Shown in pieces: positions 30,697 through 42,148 of a stretch of 64,000 bases of DNA. The stretch is from Diphasiastrum complanatum (Eukaryota > Streptophyta > Lycopodiopsida > Lycopodiales > Lycopodiaceae), in assembly GCA_029204225.1 (NCBI GenBank), contig CM055100.1, positions 19,680,655 through 19,744,654 of the forward strand, read 5' to 3'. The notes below the pieces were generated by a model. It was not told the origin of the DNA and ran no database searches. It worked only from the letters and a program-made list of their open reading frames with translations. How positions within the stretch are numbered: the stretch's first letter is position 1; every line of letters starts with the position of its first letter. The translations under genes were made by a program, and so were the position numbers.

Positions 30697-32588
30697 CCAT
30701 CATCACCAAAGCAGAATGTCCAAATAAAGACAAATTTGTACCATTCTGTCGTGACTGTGGTTACGGGCATTGCTATAAGGAATGTCCAGCAAGATCGAAG
30801 CCACCACTGGCTACAGCTCCTATAAATTTGATAACAATCAAGCAAAGGCCAGTAGCTCAGAATAAACCAAGTGTACCCTTGATGGTGGTTACCAAAGCAC
30901 AGAAGCAGAAAGAACTTGTAGCATATCCAGTACCTGCTGATTCTATACCATTAACTGATATGTCAACAACATCTGGAGTCTATCCAAATCTTCATGCAGA
31001 AAAGAGAAGATATCAGGATATGAGGCAGTGGATTAAACATTTGCAAGAAGAAGAGGAACTTGAAGCTGCTAGAGCAATAGCTGAAGTTCATTCTTCACCA
31101 GTGCAACCACCGAATAATCCACGTATAGATATGAATGTTCAGTTGCATCATCATGAAGAACCCTTCAAGATGACTGAACCGGAAGCACCAAACTGCTTAT
31201 GAATATTTTGTCTAGTAAGATGAATATTTCGTTGGGAGAGTTTCTGAAGTTGGTGCCAAAAGCAAAAGAAGCATTAGCGCAAAAGTTAACTCAAGCTGAA
31301 CCAGAAGTCTATCAAGAGCCACTTTTTGGTGCCAGATTTGAAGAATCTAATGAAGTACTCCATGTCGGAGCATCTTGGGAAAGTGAGCAAAAAAATATCA
31401 CCCTGCCATACAGCATAGACAATTTCCTAATGAAGCAGCCGTGATAGATGGATTTCCACAAAGCTATGTGCAAAATGGGGCCTAACAAAGATAAAGCCTA
31501 CGACTTTTGCCATTAAGCTAGCTGATCAAGTGACAGTTCGTCTGCAAGGAATGATTGAAGATATGCCTGTCAAAATGTCGTCATTACTTTCGTAGTAATG
31601 GACCTACCGCACCAAATGTCTACCGAGTCCTATTGGGACGCCCATGGTTACGAGTTGTGCAAGTAATTCATAACTGGGGTACCGGGAAAATCACTTTTGA
31701 AAATCATGAATGTGCAGTGAAGGTTGATCCTGTAACTTAGACTATTTAACCAGTGGTTCAAAAAGAGGATGATGATTCATCAACAACAGATCATACTTGT
31801 GATCGACCAGTAAAAAATTTGGGAGTTCATTACGACTCTCAAACCGATACTGTCAACTGGAATGAAGCCCTTGCCACGATTGACTATACAGCAGGATATA
31901 TGTGCCAGCAAGATAATCAGATTTAAGCGAGATTGTATTATTGGATCAAACCTTGGATACACCAATCACTTTTCCATTGAATGTGCTGAATGTGGCTTGG
32001 ATATCAACGGAGTCTATACCAGATCCGATTGAAGATGAACTCATTTATGTGAGTCATGTCTTGACTTATGAGTCATGTCTTGACTTATGATGACAATGCA
32101 GAACTTACTGATGAACATATTCTAAATCATATGGATCCGACTAGACTTGGAGTGCGTAATATTCCTGATGAACCAACAATAAAATCGCCAAAAGCAGTTA
32201 TATTGAAGGAAGACAAGATCACAGGTTCAATGGCGAAGAAACAAGCCAAGCAACATTTTAATACGGTTCTGAAATGGAAAAATTCTCCTCAAAAGATTGA
32301 TTCAAAGAATTTGCCACCCTTACTGGATAAAGGCAAAGAAAAAGTCAAGGATGATTCTGCAAGTCAAAGTTCTAGCAAGACATCAAGGAAGTCTTCACCT
32401 TCAAAGAAGAGTTTATCTTCTTGGAAGTCATCACCTCCACGATCAATTCTTGCTAAAAAGGCTAAGCGAAGACCCAAGACAAATCCTTTTGACAAAGAAC
32501 AAGCAGATGGAGTCCAACATGATATGCCCGAACATTTTAAATGCTTACACTGGATGATGTGGTTATCATGTTACCCAAAGCACATCTT
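30697..32588 (+). mobile_element. Ty3/gypsy element, 5' part: gag knuckle, linker, protease
   Basis: Starting with a knuckle-like FCRDCGYGHCYKECP (about 30745-30790), the frame continues through a Gln/Glu-rich linker (30828-31202) and 31199-31444. A damaged protease region (31445-31740) follows, in which KPTTFAIKLADQVTV, IEDMPVKMS and VLLGRPWL are legible across two frames. A basic Ser/Lys-rich spacer ORF (32068-32588) leads towards RT. The protease DxG itself could not be read because of shifts near 31445. The ORF stops at 32588, where a separate LTR element is inserted; the gypsy sequence resumes at 35346. Confidence 0.65.
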
Positions 32589-33031
32589 TGTTAGAAGTAA
32601 TTAATGATAATGTTAGTTTCTCATAGGTTACTTTGACCCAAAAGGTCGAGACTTGTGTAACCATGGGTTAGGTTTATTATTTAGACCATGTTAAGTCAGT
32701 TTTAGTTGAGTTGGACCCAATTTTGGTCCAGTAGTAATTCGTGGGTCCAAGTAAAGTCTAATTATGTTAAGGGCCCTTATCTTGACTTTTGGGGATGCCC
32801 TATAATTAGTAGTGGGTCTTGGAAGGTTCTAGAACTTAGGGTTTGGAAGAGTCTAGGCCCTTGGAAGGCCTATTTATATGTACCTAGTGTTCATTTGTAA
32901 TTCATTCCCTTTCAAGCATTGCTGCTACTTTCTCTCTCCTTGAGGGCGTCTAACTCTCTCCCTCTTCTTCTTCTTCTTCTTCTTGTTTAGGATTGAATGG
33001 TAGAAGGATCTTGGCACTTTGATTTCCTACA
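32589..33031 (+). repeat. 5' LTR of the nested non-autonomous element
   Basis: 443 bases, TG...CA termini. It includes CCTATTTATATG (about 32868-32879, TATA-like) and a (CTT)n tract near 32965-32985. A 64-codon frame in each LTR is an identical by-product, not a gene. Confidence 0.9.
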
Positions 33032-33043
33032 TGGTATCAGAGC
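33032..33043 (+). promoter_or_regulatory. Initiator-Met tRNA primer binding site
   Basis: TGGTATCAGAGC directly abuts the LTR end and is complementary to the 3' end of plant initiator-Met tRNA. Confidence 0.9.
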
Positions 33044-33109
33044 AATGGATCTTCTATGCTTGATTTAGGGCGCCTTACCAAAAGAGATCGTCTTCACTTA
33101 GGGATCACA

Positions 33110-33510
33110 AAAATTCAGCACCTTTGCTGATTTTTTGGAGTGAAGATCTATTTTTTTGACTCTTTTTCGTTTTGCAGGAGGGCGCCACACATCAAAAAAG
33201 ATAACAGGATTTTGGGCACCCAAAAATCAGATTGTTGTTTGTTGATTTTTCAGGTTGCAAGAAGGCGCCATTAATTATCTTCTTTGGGGCTTCTTTTAGG
33301 TCGCCCACATTCGTGTAGGTTTATCCTACTTCTGTTGGTCCGCTGCTACCCTAATTTTCAAATTTGCTCCTTTGCAGGAGGGCGCCCATCTACAAGCAAT
33401 TTCTATTCTTCTGATTTGGCTGAAAAATCAGCACCTTTGCTAATTTTACAAAGTGAAGATCCGCTTCTTTTTGCTTGTTTCCAGGTGTGGAAGAAGGCAC
33501 TAATTTTTTT
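33110..33510 (+). repeat. Internal modules of the nested element
   Basis: TCAGCACCTTTGCTGATTTT...GTGAAGATCT...TTTGCAGGAGGGCGCC (33115-33186) recurs as TCAGCACCTTTGCTAATTTT...GTGAAGATCC...TTTCCAGGTGTGGAAGAAGGC (33428-33498). Related GCAAGAAGGCGCC and GCAGGAGGGCGCC strings lie at about 33257 and 33375. The modules look like duplications within a non-coding leader. Confidence 0.7.
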
Positions 33511-34900
33511 GTGATGATCCGATCACATTCCGAGGCTTGACACATTCCAATGCTGATTTGTCAGATTTGATACTTGCTAGTTTTTGTGTCTTTTAGGGCA
33601 CACTTAGGGTTTGAAAAAGTTTATCTTCTTGACTGGTTCTTTTGGCGAGAGATTTGGGAGCAATTCGTACTTATTCATGTGAAGATATGTTGGATGGCAC
33701 CAACTATTCTTCATGAAGTTGCAAGTTGAGATTTTGCATCGACGTGATGATCAAGATTTTATCGGTAGGATTCATCATCATGCTTTCTTATCTCTACTTC
33801 ATCCTCTTGGAAGGTAGAAGAGCAAAGTCATGCAAAGTTTGATCATTGTCTTTCTACAAGTACAAGTTGCATCGAAATGTTGGTATGGTAAAACATTCTT
33901 CTTCTCTTGAGCCATTTGTTGCAAATGATGGATGCATTAGTGAAGAACTTTATGAGCAAGCTTCTCAAGATAATGTTTTGGAAAAGACTGAAATCAAGCA
34001 TTCTTTGAAGCCATTTTGTACTAATGGAGGAGGGGAAAAAATTATGTCAACTAGTACATTGGTTTAAAGTGGTGTGTTGCTGGATTTTTTGAGTGTTCAA
34101 AGTGGCAGGTTGTTGGTTTTTTTCTTGAAGATGGTGGACACTAGATTCAGCCATGGTTTATTGATCATTTTCAGCCTATGTTACATTGTCAGCATCCTAT
34201 TATGCATCGGGAACGGCCTGTAGAAGGTTTTTGGACAGCAAGGTCCACATTTGGAACACTTTGGAGAGCAAAGTGTTGGTGATTTTGTGGCTATTGGATA
34301 GCCTGCTACAACCTCTTGTTGGTTGTCCGAGGCTTTGCGGGATAACAAAGCATCTTTTTACCTTAGAGGAAACACACATGTCTCACCAAAACCAGTACCT
34401 TATGCCGATTTTCATGTTTTGATGGTTACTTCTTATGATGACGGTGTTGTCTTACCTACTGTTGGTGAGTAGATCATTGATAGTAAGATTCGGGAGCATG
34501 TGATGGTAAAAGAGTATCATACTCTTCTTTATGTTTCTTGTGGTAAGAAGACTCATGGAATCATGTAGGAACCATTGATGGATTTCAAATCCATATTTCG
34601 GCTCGTGGTTGGTTTTTTGGTTACCTACTTTGGATGGAGCATGCTTGTCTTCACTCTTCGACTTGATGCTACTGCACTTCGTATTCTACATCTCTCCTAC
34701 ATCGGGCATGATTGGGGCTGAGATTTTGGCTACTTCAACTACTTCAAGCTAAAGTTATTTTTTGGCGGAATTAAGCTTGGACAACAAGCTACATCTTTTC
34801 TTTTTCGGCTACATGGAGTTTTGGGCAGTATGCAACACTTTGCATTTTTGTTGCAATTTTTCATACTTTATGTCATGTTATTTTTTTTACATTATCATTT

Positions 34901-34908
34901 AAGGAGGG
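34901..34908 (+). promoter_or_regulatory. Polypurine tract of the nested element
   Basis: AAGGAGGG immediately before the 3' LTR, the normal position for priming plus-strand DNA synthesis. Confidence 0.85.
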
Positions 34909-35345
34909 TGTTAGAAGTAATTAATGATAATGTTAGTTTCCCATAGGTTACTTTGACCCAGAAGGTCGAGACTTGTGTAACCATGGGTTAGGTTTACTAT
35001 TTAGACCATGTTAAGTCAGTTTTAGTTGAGTTGGACCCAATTTTGGTCCAGTAGTAATTCGTGGGTCCAAGTAAAGTCTAATTATGTTAAGGGACCCTAT
35101 CTTGACTTTTGGGGGTGCCCTATAATAAGTAGTGGGTCTTGGAAGGTTCTAGAACTTAGGGTTTGGAAGAGTCTAGGCCCTTGGAAGGCCTATTTATATG
35201 TACCCAGTGTTCATTTGTAATTCATTCTCTTTCAAGCATTGCTGCTACTTTCTCTCTCCTTGAGGGCATCTAACCCTCTTCTTCTTCTTCTTCTTGTCTA
35301 TGGAGATTGAATGGTAGAAGGATCTTGGCACTTTGATTTCCTACA
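34909..35345 (+). repeat. 3' LTR of the nested non-autonomous element
   Basis: 437 bases, colinear with the 5' LTR and slightly shorter in the CTT run. Confidence 0.9.
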
Positions 35346-36446
35346 ATCGTGAACTCGAAGAACAAGTGTCAGAATCGAAAGATGTTTACGATGGCCCAAC
35401 TAGGACACAACCTATGAATCTTGCTGAACCAGAAGAACCAGAAAAGATTGTACAAGTTGCTTACAATGTAATGTCGTTTGGACTTTGTAATGCACCAAGT
35501 TCGTTTCTAAGAGTAATGCAATTTACTTTTAAAAATTATCTACAAAAACTCCTTGAAATTTACTTGGATGACCTTGGAGTCCATAGCACAGATACAGACC
35601 ACCTGGATCGATTGGAGAAAGTATTTGAACGATGTCGCAAATATCAAATTTTTCTAAATCCACAAAAATGCCAGATATGGGTTTCCCACGGAGTTGGTCT
35701 TGGACATGTGATATCAAGACATGGCATTGCCACAAATTATTCTAAAATCAAGGTTATTGTGGAATTGCCACCGCCAACAACAATTCATGGAGTTTGTGTT
35801 TATGGTTCATGCGAACTATTATCAAATTTTTATTATCTTTTTTGTGGATTTAGCAAGACCTATATACAAACTGACTATTGTTCCTATTTGGACAGAAGAG
35901 GCGTTAGAACCCTTTGAAAAATCCAAAAAAGCATTAGCCTCATCACCGGTACTACGTTTTCCAGATTGGACGATTGAGTTTCATGTTCACACTAATGCCT
36001 CAAAATATGCAATTGGATCAGTTTTTACACAGCCCGGTGAATATAAGAAGGACTATCCAATACGATTTGCAAGCAGACAGCTTACAGATCTAGAGAAGAA
36101 CTATTCAACAACAAAACATGAAGCGTTAGCCATGATTTTTTCTGTACAAAAATTTCGTCATTACCTCATGGAAATGCACTTTGCATTTTATATAGATCAC
36201 CAGTCGTTACTTTACTTGATAAACAAGACGTGCAATACAGGGTGTATTGCAAGGTGGTTACTGTTATTGATTCAATTTGACTTTCGAATTGTGGTTCGTA
36301 AGGGGAAGCAACATTATCTAGCCGACCACATTTCGCGAATTGAATCCACAACAGTTAATACAGAAGTGGATGATCAATTACCAGATGTTGCATTATTTTA
36401 TGTAGAGGTAGTACCTGAGTGGGCAGCGGATATGTTGAGTATCTGA
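35346..36446 (+). pseudogene. Ty3/gypsy RT and RNase H, continuing the interrupted element
   Basis: The frame resumes with an acidic spacer ending EPEKIVQVA, then jumps directly to YNVMSFGLCNAPSSF, so the N-terminal half of RT (fingers and first catalytic Asp) is deleted. The YLDD active site is at 35561-35572, and GLGHVISRHGI follows. After a shift near 35800, the RT-RNase H connection (KSKKALASSPVLRFPDW) and RNase H (36000-36330) are read. The first catalytic site reads FHVHTNAS where the family has TDAS, a likely inactivating Asp-to-Asn change; YIDHQSLLYL is retained. The element cannot be active. Confidence 0.8.
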
Positions 36447-37668
36447 TGCTAGGACAACCGAATGACACAAAAGTACAGAAGAGGCAATCGATTCATAAGG
36501 CTCAACCTTATCAATTGATTGCTAAACAATTGTATCATCATGGATCAGACAATATTCTATGTAGATGTGTTTTACCACATGAAATATTAGATTTAATCAT
36601 GTTTTCACGTGATGGCATGGGCGGAGGACACTTCTCTACAGATATTACTGTTCGCAAGCTTTTGCAATCATGTTGTTGGTGGCCTATGCTTCATAAGGAC
36701 GCAGAAAATTATATTCAAACATGTGATGTTTGCCAGCAAGCACAACGGCCTACTAGACAGAACTATGAACCCTTACATCCGGTTTTATCGCAAGCGCCAT
36801 TTGAAAAATGGGGACTGGATTATGTGGGTCCTATTCACCCTGGCCCCCAAGGATCTCAGGCTTGATACATTATCGTAGCAACTGATTATATGACCAAGTG
36901 GGTTGAAGCCAAAGCTGTCAAAGTTGTTGATGTGGAATCTACGACCAAGTTTCTCTATGAACATATTACTATCAGATTTGCATGTCTGATTGAGATTGTC
37001 AGTGACCGGGGTACACACACTTTGCTAATCAAACAATAAAGTGTTTATTAGAAGATTTTTTTGTTATACACATATTTAGTACTCCATATTATCCGAATGG
37101 CCAAGTTGAATCTTCCAATAAGATTCTCTGCACTATTATGACGAAAACAATTGAAGCAAGTTGGTTTGATTGGGAACATAAACTGCATGTAGCATTATGG
37201 GCATTTCAAACCGCTTACAAAAGTAGTACAAATCAAACACACTTTCAACTAGTTTATGGTCAAGATGTTGTCATGTCAATTGAATATTTTATACCATCTT
37301 TACGCATAGCAGCAACAGAGAGGTTAAATGATGATAAGTCTTCACAAGTATGTTATGAAGCGTTGCACAAATTGTGTGAAACAAGATTGATGGCAGTTCA
37401 TGCGTTAGTAGCAAAGAAAGCCCGCCGTAAGGCATGGCTTGATCGTCATTTACACAAAAAGGATTTGCAAGAAGGAGATCTAGCATTGATGTATAGAACC
37501 AAGTTGATCAATGGGTAATTGAAATATACTGGTGAAGGCCCGTATAGAGTGAAGGAAATCCTGAACTATGGAGCAGTGATTCTTGAACACTTGGACGGGA
37601 AACATTTTGATACTCCCGTAAATGGCAGCCGATTACGCAAGTTTTGGCAGCCTGCTCCGCTAGTTTAG
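36447..37668 (+). pseudogene. Ty3/gypsy integrase with stops
   Basis: The zinc-binding domain (about 36625-36760) reads GGGHFSTDITVRKLLQ...CDVCQQA. The core has VATDYMTKWVEA (first Asp, about 36880), IVSDRGTH (second Asp, about 37003) and NGQVESSNK (Glu, about 37105). A C-terminal part ends in KFWQPAPLV and a TAG at 37666-37668. In-frame stops lie at 36863-36865 and 37516-37518, and at least one shift near 37015. No chromodomain follows. RxxKTWVEA- and QPAPLV-like features place it among non-chromoviral plant gypsy elements, but the lineage is uncertain. Confidence 0.8.
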
Positions 37669-38530
37669 CGAGCATGATCCAAATGATTTTTTTTTATTTG
37701 TTTTTCAATTTCTTATTTTCACTACTTAATTGTTAACTTCTTTTGGAAAAAACGGTAAAAAAAAAAAAAAAACTAAGAAAAATGAAAAAAGACTGATGAG
37801 CGAAAGTCAGAAATGTCATCAGCTCAAAAAGTAGTCAGATCTTTATGGAAAAATGACTTGGGAAATTACTTTTTTTTTGTCATTTTTTGCACAAACTGTG
37901 TTAGAATTGTTCACCGAGTTTTCAGAAGCAAGATCCACCTCAAATATACCCATACTGAGTTGGGCGAACGTTCTTTTCACTAGTTACTATCTATTTTTGA
38001 GATAGGCAAATGATCAGCAATATGCCACTTTGGGAACCTTTGTCGAGCACCTTACTCTCCTTAGAAACCTTCACTGACATCCCACATGAACTTCAAATAC
38101 TAAAATCAGGTCGACTATAGGTTCAGATCCTGCAAATTTGCATTTATGACAGTACTTGGGCGAAGGATCCTCTTGGGCAAAGGTTTATCCTTCGCCAGAC
38201 CTGGAAAACGTTTGTCGGAGAGGTTCAGAGCCCCAAAAACCTTCGCCGAGATTTTTATAGCCTATTTCACATTATTGAACAAGCTTGCAAATTTTTCTTC
38301 AAAATTGATCAGCCAAACTAGTATTTTGTGAAATTGATCTTCCAAATTTACCTATAAGTTGGCTGAATTCGATTCATTCCTCACTTGTGCTAGCGAAGCT
38401 CTTGCCAATTTTCTAGCAACCAAAGCCTTCAAAACTTTTTATACTATTTTTTGATATACACTCACGCTCATTATTTTCAATTTTTGTTCTTTTCCATCAT
38501 GTCTTCCACAAATACTTCTCAGTCGCCTCG
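37669..38530. other. 3' flank of the gypsy element; no gene
   Basis: An A-rich/purine patch (37756-37796) could be a degraded polypurine tract, followed by TGATGAGCG... . No LTR partner could be matched upstream. A 61-codon frame at 38146-38331 has no motif. Confidence 0.3.
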
Positions 38531-38960
38531 TTACACTATCCATCGTGATGTCCCATTTCTGCAACTAGGTACATATAGGACTTTAGAAAGTAGCTTAGAT
38601 TGATCATTTGCAAAGCTCAATCTCACAATACCTTTACCTTTAATAGCTTGTGTGCTATTATCGCCAAGGTGAACGTATTTGTTGGTACTATAGGGTGTAT
38701 AGGACTCGAAACAGCCGATGAGACTAGTCATATGCTGAGTGGCACCGGAATCCAAGAACCAAGAACTGTCGTTAGATGCTCCTTGATGGTTGGTCATGAA
38801 GGCATCATGATCCGCTTCTTGAATGGGCTGTAGAGCTTCTGTAGCTGCATTGGCCACTTTATTTGACTGTCCCTTGTTGTTGCCCCTTTGCTTGTAGTAT
38901 CCAGTAGTCTTGAGTCTCGTGGTTGTTCCTCTTGTAGTATCTGCAGAACAGCTTCTTCTT
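38531..38960 (-). mobile_element. Ty1/copia gag-protease fragment
   Basis: Minus frame 38857-38531 contains SSWFLDSGATQHMTS, the copia aspartic protease site, then the HLGDNSTQAIKGKG and LLSKVLYVPSC gag-pre-integrase blocks. Upstream, at about 38960-38915, a zinc knuckle is recognisable (FCRYYKRNNHETQDYW) but two of its Cys positions read Tyr. It is cut off after the LYVPS block. Confidence 0.75.
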
Positions 38961-39500
38961 TGTCTGCAGATTCGACTGTTTTTGTGTTATAAGTGATGTT
39001 TCGTTCTCTATTCTGTTCTATTCTGATGTCATTTCGATACCATTATTTGAATACGCAGATGGTATTCAATATATACATAGTTTTTATAGGTGTGCAGATG
39101 AAGAAGGTACAAAAGTAGTTGTGCTGTCTGTGGGAGATTGTGGGTGGCTGCTATCATTGTGCCGCGACGTCGGCCTTCACTAAAATTAACGTTGATGAAA
39201 AATGTGAAAAGGGTGACACCATAAATGCCTTAAAAATAGATTTATAGGGTACCTTTGCTTTTTTATAAGGGCACCTTTGGCATTTGTAGGGCAATGTCGT
39301 CTTTTTTTCACCCGTGGAAATTTACTTGTATTTATGCAGATTGTGCGACAACATGAGTAAAAGTGCAGCTACATGAGTGGAGGCAAATTAACATAGGATT
39401 TAGGAGAGTAGAGGAGATAAATCTAACAAGCATTATATATATATATCTACCCGATATTGTGGACCGTCCAAGATTGTACGAAAATTGGTTCTTTAGCTTA
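38961..39500. other. No gene recognised
   Basis: Contains a short (AT)n tract at about 39436-39447 and nothing coding. Confidence 0.3.
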
Positions 39501-40300
39501 TGAACTAGATCTTTAAGGAAAATCTAATGCACACTCAATTTTCCATGTGAGCCGTTTAAAATTTAAGTTTACTATGAAGGTGATGCGATCTAATGATGAT
39601 CTATCCCACTTGGAAGATTTATCACTTAGTGTACCTTTAGAACTTGAGAAAGTGATCGAAACTAGAGATAAACAATTGATTCTATCTATGAGTGCTTAAT
39701 TCGATAGAAATGTCGGACTGAGGATGATGATTCATGGGAGAGAGTTGATAGCATAAAAAAAAATTTCTCTAAGTTCCACCGCTGAGGACAAGAGCAGTTC
39801 AAGGGGAGAAGAATGTTATGTCCATGACTAGAACATAGGATTTAATATACTCCTAGTCATAGATGCATGATACTCCAGTGAATCAAGATCATTATTTATG
39901 CCACATCATACTAGATGTGACCTACAAAGTAATCAATGACCTTGTGAGGCCCAGACACAGTAATTGGAGTTAGTACAAGGTTTGGGAAAGTCAATGCATG
40001 TGTAGAGTATCAGTAGCAATTGGATCTATTAGTTTGGACCTTGCATTACTAAATGCACAGGAGGGTCTTAGGCCTATATAAGATGGACAAACTCGCCCTA
40101 CTCCACCATTCTTTTGGTGATTCATTGTCAGGTCTTCTCTCTCTACTCTTGCTTCCTAATCATGGGCTTGGGGGTGAAGCCTCTAGAGATTGATCGATTG
40201 CTTCGACTTGGTTGGGTGGTTTTCCCATAGTGTGTTCTCTATTGTTTTGTCTTGTAAGCAGGATCTTGAGGAGCTTTCCCTTACAATTCTCCTATTGGTG
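39500..40300 (+). mobile_element. Orphan 3' end of a Ty3/gypsy element: purine tract and LTR
   Basis: A Ser/Lys-rich frame with LELEKVIETRDKQL and, after stops, AEDKSSSRGE is consistent with an eroded gypsy polyprotein C-terminus. It is followed by AAGGGGAGAAGAA (39801-39813) and then TGTTATGTCC from 39814, a classic polypurine tract plus LTR start. CCTATATAAGATGG (about 40073) is a good TATA box within the putative LTR. The LTR end was not located. The TGTTATGT start is shared with the chromovirus LTRs at 51633 and 54018, but the remaining sequence differs. Confidence 0.5.
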
Positions 40301-40900
40301 CAACTCCAACAAAAACTACTAGTGAAAAGTGTTAAAGATTGTTTTTCATTGTCATTTGCTTGATACAAGTCAGATTTTCATGCACAATGGCACTATGGAG
40401 CATGGGAGTTTGAAACTAGCTTGAGTTGCAATATCATGGCTAGACATCAAATTGTGAATGTTTTTGAAGTCCATATTTTGAAGTATCACTTGTTTACATG
40501 AGTTCACAAGTCAAAGTATCACTTGTTTACATTGTAAATTCTCATAAAAGTTTGTATCTCCATGCAATGCATGTAATGGCTCAAGTGGCCTACACACTTT
40601 TTGTACTAAGGATAGTTCTGCACATGCATACACACTCTCTTTCATCATTGTAGAGAAAGCCACTTGATTTTTCATGTGATGAAGCATGCACACCATCTAT
40701 GGCATTAACATAAGGCCTCTAATAGGTAGTTGTCACATGTATTTAAAATCCCTTGCCCAATGTAAATGGTAAATTGTAATTATTAAATTGTAAATGGCTA
40801 AGTCACCGGCTCGTGGAGACAATTGTAAATTGCAATGTAAATATCTGTTATAGTTACTAAATCTGAGATGGCCAAGGGGGTACTGGGCCTCATGAGAGTC
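40301..40900. other. No gene recognised
   Basis: Between the orphan LTR and the chromovirus LTR. AAAGTATCACTTGTTTACAT is duplicated at about 40481-40531. A 61-codon minus frame (40696-40511) has no motif. Confidence 0.3.
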
Positions 40901-40947
40901 TGTTGGACTCACCTCCTAAAAAGTAGGAAGGGTTGACCGGTCAACAT

Positions 40948-41397
40948 GACATGTGTCATATGCTCACTGGGACACTTGGTCAAGTGTATGAGTGACACTT
41001 GTCGGACGGTCAATGGACAGGTCGACAAGACATGTGTCATATGCTCATTGGGACACTTGGTCCAATGCATGAGTGACACGTGTCAGACTATCCACCTACT
41101 AGCTTGCCTATGTGTCAGGGTACTGCCAAGTGGCAAGTGTCGATTGTGCATGGAGTTTGCCATGTGTCGACGTTGGGATGTGTCAGGGTTAAGGGGTGCT
41201 TGAGGGGATATAGTGTGAGCCTTGTCAGACATTCCTCATTATGGTATTCCTATGCAGCTATAGTTGGGAGGAGACTTGCAGCAGAGCTCTCATGTTTGCT
41301 TGTTGATCTATGTACATTTGTTTGAGATTAATAAAGTGACGGATTTGTTGGGTAATTCTGTGTATTTACTTAGGGTTTGTGAGCTTGTGTGCAACCT
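40948..41397 (+). repeat. 3' part of the chromovirus 5' LTR with an 81 bp tandem duplication
   Basis: GACATGTGTCATATGCTCA...GGGACACTTGGTC...ATGAGTGACAC at 40948 recurs at 41029, giving two 81 bp units. Each unit carries ACATGTGTCAT and GTGACACxTGTC strings related to the G-box palindrome. GGATATAGTG (about 41206) may serve as TATA box. The LTR ends just before the primer site at 41399; its start is not fixed. Confidence 0.6.
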
Positions 41398-41398
41398 T

Positions 41399-41410
41399 TG
41401 GTATCAGAGC
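41399..41410 (+). promoter_or_regulatory. Initiator-Met tRNA primer binding site
   Basis: A perfect TGGTATCAGAGC one base or a few bases after the LTR end. Confidence 0.85.
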
Positions 41411-42148
41411 AGTTACTTTCAAGACTTGTGTGGGATTTGGCATCTTCAGTTAGGGTTTGGAGCATTCTTGGAGAGCCAACGCCCTACTGTAGGTGATCTG
41501 TTGGCAGATGATGTACTTCATAAAATCTCTACCGACGTCCTATCAGCCACTAAGAATGCTCATATGAGTCTACCAGATATGACATTCAACAAAGCAGTCA
41601 ATCTTGTCGTTGATGAGAGACCGATGAGAGATGAAGGAGAGGGAAGCAGTGATCAAGAAAAGGCTCTCTTCACGAAAGGAAAGAAGAAGAACAAAAACAT
41701 TTGGAGCCCATAAGATAGCATATTGAAGCCCTATGGCTGATTGCTGATCTTGTGGTAGCCTTTGAGCATTTTCTACTATGCGGCTTGATTATTCTCTTCG
41801 CTTTTGTGAAAATCCACCCCACATAGGATTTGTAAATCTGTTTGTAACTTCTTCAATACTCAGGTTTTCAGATCTGTCAGTTGCAATAAGCTTCTTGTGG
41901 TAGGTCACTGGTAGGGTAGGGCTTTTCACCTTCTGATTCAGTGATCATCCATAGTTTTTTGCCAATTGTCAGTTTGAAACCCTAGTTTGCTGTTTTTTGG
42001 AGAAGAAGAGTCTCTGTGTAGTTAGAACTTGGCTGTAGGAGAACTATTCTATCTAGTTCTTCTAGGAATTCAAGGCAACCTATTGGTGTAGTGATTTGAG
42101 GTGCTAAGAGCCTGGTTTTGCTTTGTTTTTGCTACCTATTTTTCTGCT
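41411..42148 (+). other. Leader of the chromovirus with a foreign-looking frame
   Basis: The 3' part of a 149-codon frame (about 41500-41713) encodes an acidic/basic segment ending in EKALFTKGKKKNKNIW, reminiscent of the linker before a copia zinc knuckle. It may be captured gag sequence. The remainder to 42148 is non-coding leader. Confidence 0.3.

Larger units (their letters stand above)
32589..35345 (+). mobile_element. Complete non-autonomous LTR retrotransposon nested in the gypsy element
   Basis: Two direct LTRs (32589-33031 and 34909-35345) each begin TGTTAGAAG and end CCTACA. A perfect initiator-Met primer site (33032-33043) follows the first, and a purine tract AAGGAGGG (34901-34908) precedes the second. 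The flanks ATCTT (32584-32588) and ATCGT (35346-35350) are a 5 bp target duplication with one mismatch. The 1.87 kb interior has no gag, protease, integrase or RT motif, so the element must have been moved in trans (TRIM/LARD-like by structure; too long for a typical TRIM). By my count the LTRs differ by about a dozen substitutions plus short indels in the CTT run, so the insertion is moderately old. Confidence 0.9.

Noticed and set aside
32706-32900. Identical 64-codon frames at 32706-32900 and 35026-35220
   Set aside because: They lie inside the two LTRs of the nested element and are duplicated with it, so they are not genes.
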